7,408 nt of DNA, taken from contig CALMNS010000196.1 in NCBI GenBank assembly GCA_937871635.1, positions 1-7,408 of the forward strand, given 5' to 3'. The notes beneath the pieces were generated by a model. It was not told where the DNA came from, searched no databases, and saw only the letters and a program-made list of their open reading frames with translations. Numbering within the stretch: position 1 is the first letter of the stretch; the number at the start of each line of letters is the position of its first letter. Source of the stretch: an uncultured Solirubrobacter sp. (GTDB lineage Bacteria; Actinomycetota; Thermoleophilia; Solirubrobacterales; Solirubrobacteraceae). Positions 6,127 to 7,408 of the stretch are shown piece after piece. The position numbers and the translations under genes are program-made.

Positions 6127-6134
6127 CCCCCTCC
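6127..6134 (-). promoter_or_regulatory. Ribosome binding site of pilC
   Basis: The minus strand reads GGAGGGGG, six bases before the ATG at 6120. It would lie inside the coding sequence if translation began at the TTG at 6138, so it supports the shorter protein. Confidence 0.8.
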
Positions 6135-6140
6135 GCAAAC

Positions 6141-6158
6141 CCGCCGCGGCTCCGGCGG
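6141..6158 (-). other. Small inverted repeat between pilT and pilC
   Basis: CCGCCG and CGGCGG are separated by six bases in the 73-base gap between the two pil genes. No T-run follows. It is more likely a processing or stability hairpin than a terminator, and could be chance at this GC content. Confidence 0.3.
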
Positions 6159-6193
6159 CGCCTGGACGCGGGCCGTATTTCCGGACGGAACCA

Positions 6194-7288
6194 CTAGACC
6201 GCGGCCAGCGACGGGGCGCCGACGCCGGACTGCACGAGCTTGCGCAGCTCGGCCGGGTTCGAGGAGCGACCCTCGGCCATGTTCAGCGTGATCTGGCCGC
6301 TCTGCACGAGCGCGGCGAGGGAGGTGTCCATCGTCTGCATCCCGAGGCTCCCGCCCGTCTGGATGGCGGTGTAGATCTGGTGGGTCTTGCCCTCCCGGAT
6401 CAGGTTGCGGATGCCCGGCGTCGGCACGAGCACCTCGGCCGCGACGCAGCGCCCGGCGCCGTCGGCGGTCGGGATCAGCGTCTGGGTGACGATGCCCTGC
6501 AGGCCGACCGCCAGCTGCATGCGGACCTGACCCTGCTGGTGGGCCGGGAAGACGTCGATGATGCGGTCGACCGTCTGCGGGGCGTCCTGAGTGTGGAGGG
6601 TGGCGAAGACGAGGTGGCCCGTCTCCGCCGCGGTCAGCGCCGTGCCGATCGTCTCCATGTCGCGCATCTCGCCGACGAGGATCACGTCGGGGTCCTGGCG
6701 CAGCGCGGCCTTGAGCGCCAGGGAGAAGGTCTGGGCGTCAGCGCCGAGCTCGCGCTGGTTGACCAGGCAGCGCTTGTGCGAGTGGAGGAACTCGATCGGG
6801 TCCTCGATGGTCATGATGTGCTCGTCGCGGGTCTCGTTGATCTCGTTGATCAGCGAGGCGAGCGTCGTGGACTTGCCCGAGCCGGTCGGGCCAGTGACCA
6901 GGACGATCCCGCGCGGCCGCTTCGCGAACTCGCGGATGACGGGCGGCAGGCCGAGCTGGTCGACCGGCACGGTCTCGGACGGGATGAGGCGGAACGCCGC
7001 GCCGAGCGAGCCCTTCTGCATGTAGGCGTTGACGCGGAAGCGCGCGTACCCCGGGATGGAGTAGGAGAAGTCGATCTGCCACTCCGTCTCGAGCCGCTGG
7101 CGCTGGGCGCTGGACAGGATCGAGTAGACGATCTCCCGCGTGTCCGTCGGCGTGAGGATGGGATAGCCCTCGAGCGCCAGCAAGGAGCCCCGCTCGCGGA
7201 TGGTGGGCGGCGCGCCGGCCGTGACGTGCAGGTCGGAGGCCTTCCGGCCGACGACCTGCAGCAGGATGTCCGAGAACTCAAGGTCCAT
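6194..7288 (-). CDS. pilT: Type IV pilus retraction ATPase PilT
   Basis: The protein has 364 residues, close to the usual PilT length of about 345-370. PilT is a hexameric cytoplasmic ATPase that depolymerises the pilus and powers twitching motility and DNA uptake. The N-terminus has the PilT signature (ASDLHVTAGAPPTIR at about 17-31). Next come the Walker A motif GPTGSGKST (133-141), the Asp box IEDPIEF (161-167), the Walker B region DPDVILVGEMRD (199-210) and the His box HLVFATLHT (225-233). GIRNLIREGK (292-301) matches the AIRNLIRE motif that sets PilT apart from PilB/GspE and is needed for retraction. It lacks the long N-terminal domain and zinc-binding cysteines of PilB. The start ATG fits the family N-terminus, although the G-rich SD (AGGGGG) is only about two bases away. 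It is cotranscribed with pilC. Confidence 0.97.
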   Translation of the reverse strand: MDLEFSDILLQVVGRKASDLHVTAGAPPTIRERGSLLALEGYPILTPTDTREIVYSILSSAQRQRLETEWQIDFSYSIPGYARFRVNAYMQKGSLGAAFRLIPSETVPVDQLGLPPVIREFAKRPRGIVLVTGPTGSGKSTTLASLINEINETRDEHIMTIEDPIEFLHSHKRCLVNQRELGADAQTFSLALKAALRQDPDVILVGEMRDMETIGTALTAAETGHLVFATLHTQDAPQTVDRIIDVFPAHQQGQVRMQLAVGLQGIVTQTLIPTADGAGRCVAAEVLVPTPGIRNLIREGKTHQIYTAIQTGGSLGMQTMDTSLAALVQSGQITLNMAEGRSSNPAELRKLVQSGVGAPSLAAV

Positions 7289-7364
7289 GACCCCCTAGAT
7301 CGGCAGGGAGGGGCCGAGACTGAACGGGGCGCCCAGCTCGCCCTGGCGGGTTCGGCGGCGCCGG

Positions 7365-7408
7365 TCAGCCGGCGGGCGCGGGCTCCGCCGGCTCGGGGGC
7401 GGCGGGCT
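7365..7408 (-). CDS. C-terminal tail of an upstream gene (partial)
   Basis: One frame entering from the window edge reads PAAPEPAEPAPAG and stops at a TGA at 7367-7365. Pro/Ala/Glu-rich ends are common in exported or pilus-associated proteins of GC-rich actinobacteria, and in many pil clusters the gene before pilT is pilB. The neighbouring frame is also open to a TAG at 7297-7295 and reads as Arg/Pro-rich sequence, so the frame choice is not certain. The bases from here to pilT hold nothing else I can identify. Confidence 0.4.
   Translation of the reverse strand, partial: PAAPEPAEPAPAG

Noticed and set aside
1..7408. CRISPR array, tRNA or rRNA genes, insertion sequence ends
   Set aside because: I saw no regularly spaced direct repeats, no tRNA-like cloverleaf motifs, no rRNA sequence, and no transposase or terminal inverted repeats.

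Overview
The window is very GC-rich throughout, and nearly all credible genes are on the minus strand. Codons end mostly in G or C. The gene content is a type IV pilus retraction ATPase and platform protein, a GAF segment of the kind found in actinobacterial signalling proteins, and long Pro/Ala linkers in exported proteins. Together these suggest an actinobacterium, perhaps of the Thermoleophilia/Solirubrobacterales type. That placement is inference from composition and gene style, not a database result.

Reading along the minus strand from high to low coordinates: (1) 7408-7365 is probably the Pro/Ala/Glu-rich tail of an upstream gene, plausibly another pilus gene. (2) 7288-6194 is pilT and 6120-4906 is pilC; both are intact and textbook, and form one transcription unit. 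(3) 4905-4686 is a 220-base gap with a strong hairpin just after pilC and a second hairpin in the likely leader of the next operon. (4) 4593-1606 is a tightly packed cassette of exported proteins: a Pro/Ala-rich LysM protein, a secreted protein with a carboxypeptidase-regulatory-like N-terminal region, and a single-pass membrane protein with an outside beta-rich domain. (5) 1565-928 is a diverged tandem copy of that membrane protein, broken by two single-base insertions, both in homopolymer runs. (6) 927-746 looks like the frame-broken end of an unidentified gene. (7) 696-1 is the N-terminal 232 codons of a PAS - coiled coil - GAF sensor protein that runs off the window.

PilT and PilC act at the inner membrane to retract and assemble type IV pili. 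The exported cassette downstream has no function I recognise. Its parts (cell-wall-binding LysM protein, secreted disulfide protein, membrane-anchored paralogues) would suit an envelope-spanning or wall-associated assembly. A link to the pili rests only on adjacency.

The main oddity is that the pil genes are clean while the cassette and the segment downstream of it show two certain and two possible frame disruptions. The certain pair and one of the possible ones lie in mononucleotide runs, and the other possible one is in a CG repeat. This is either a decaying, recently duplicated locus or local sequence error. Raw reads would separate the two.
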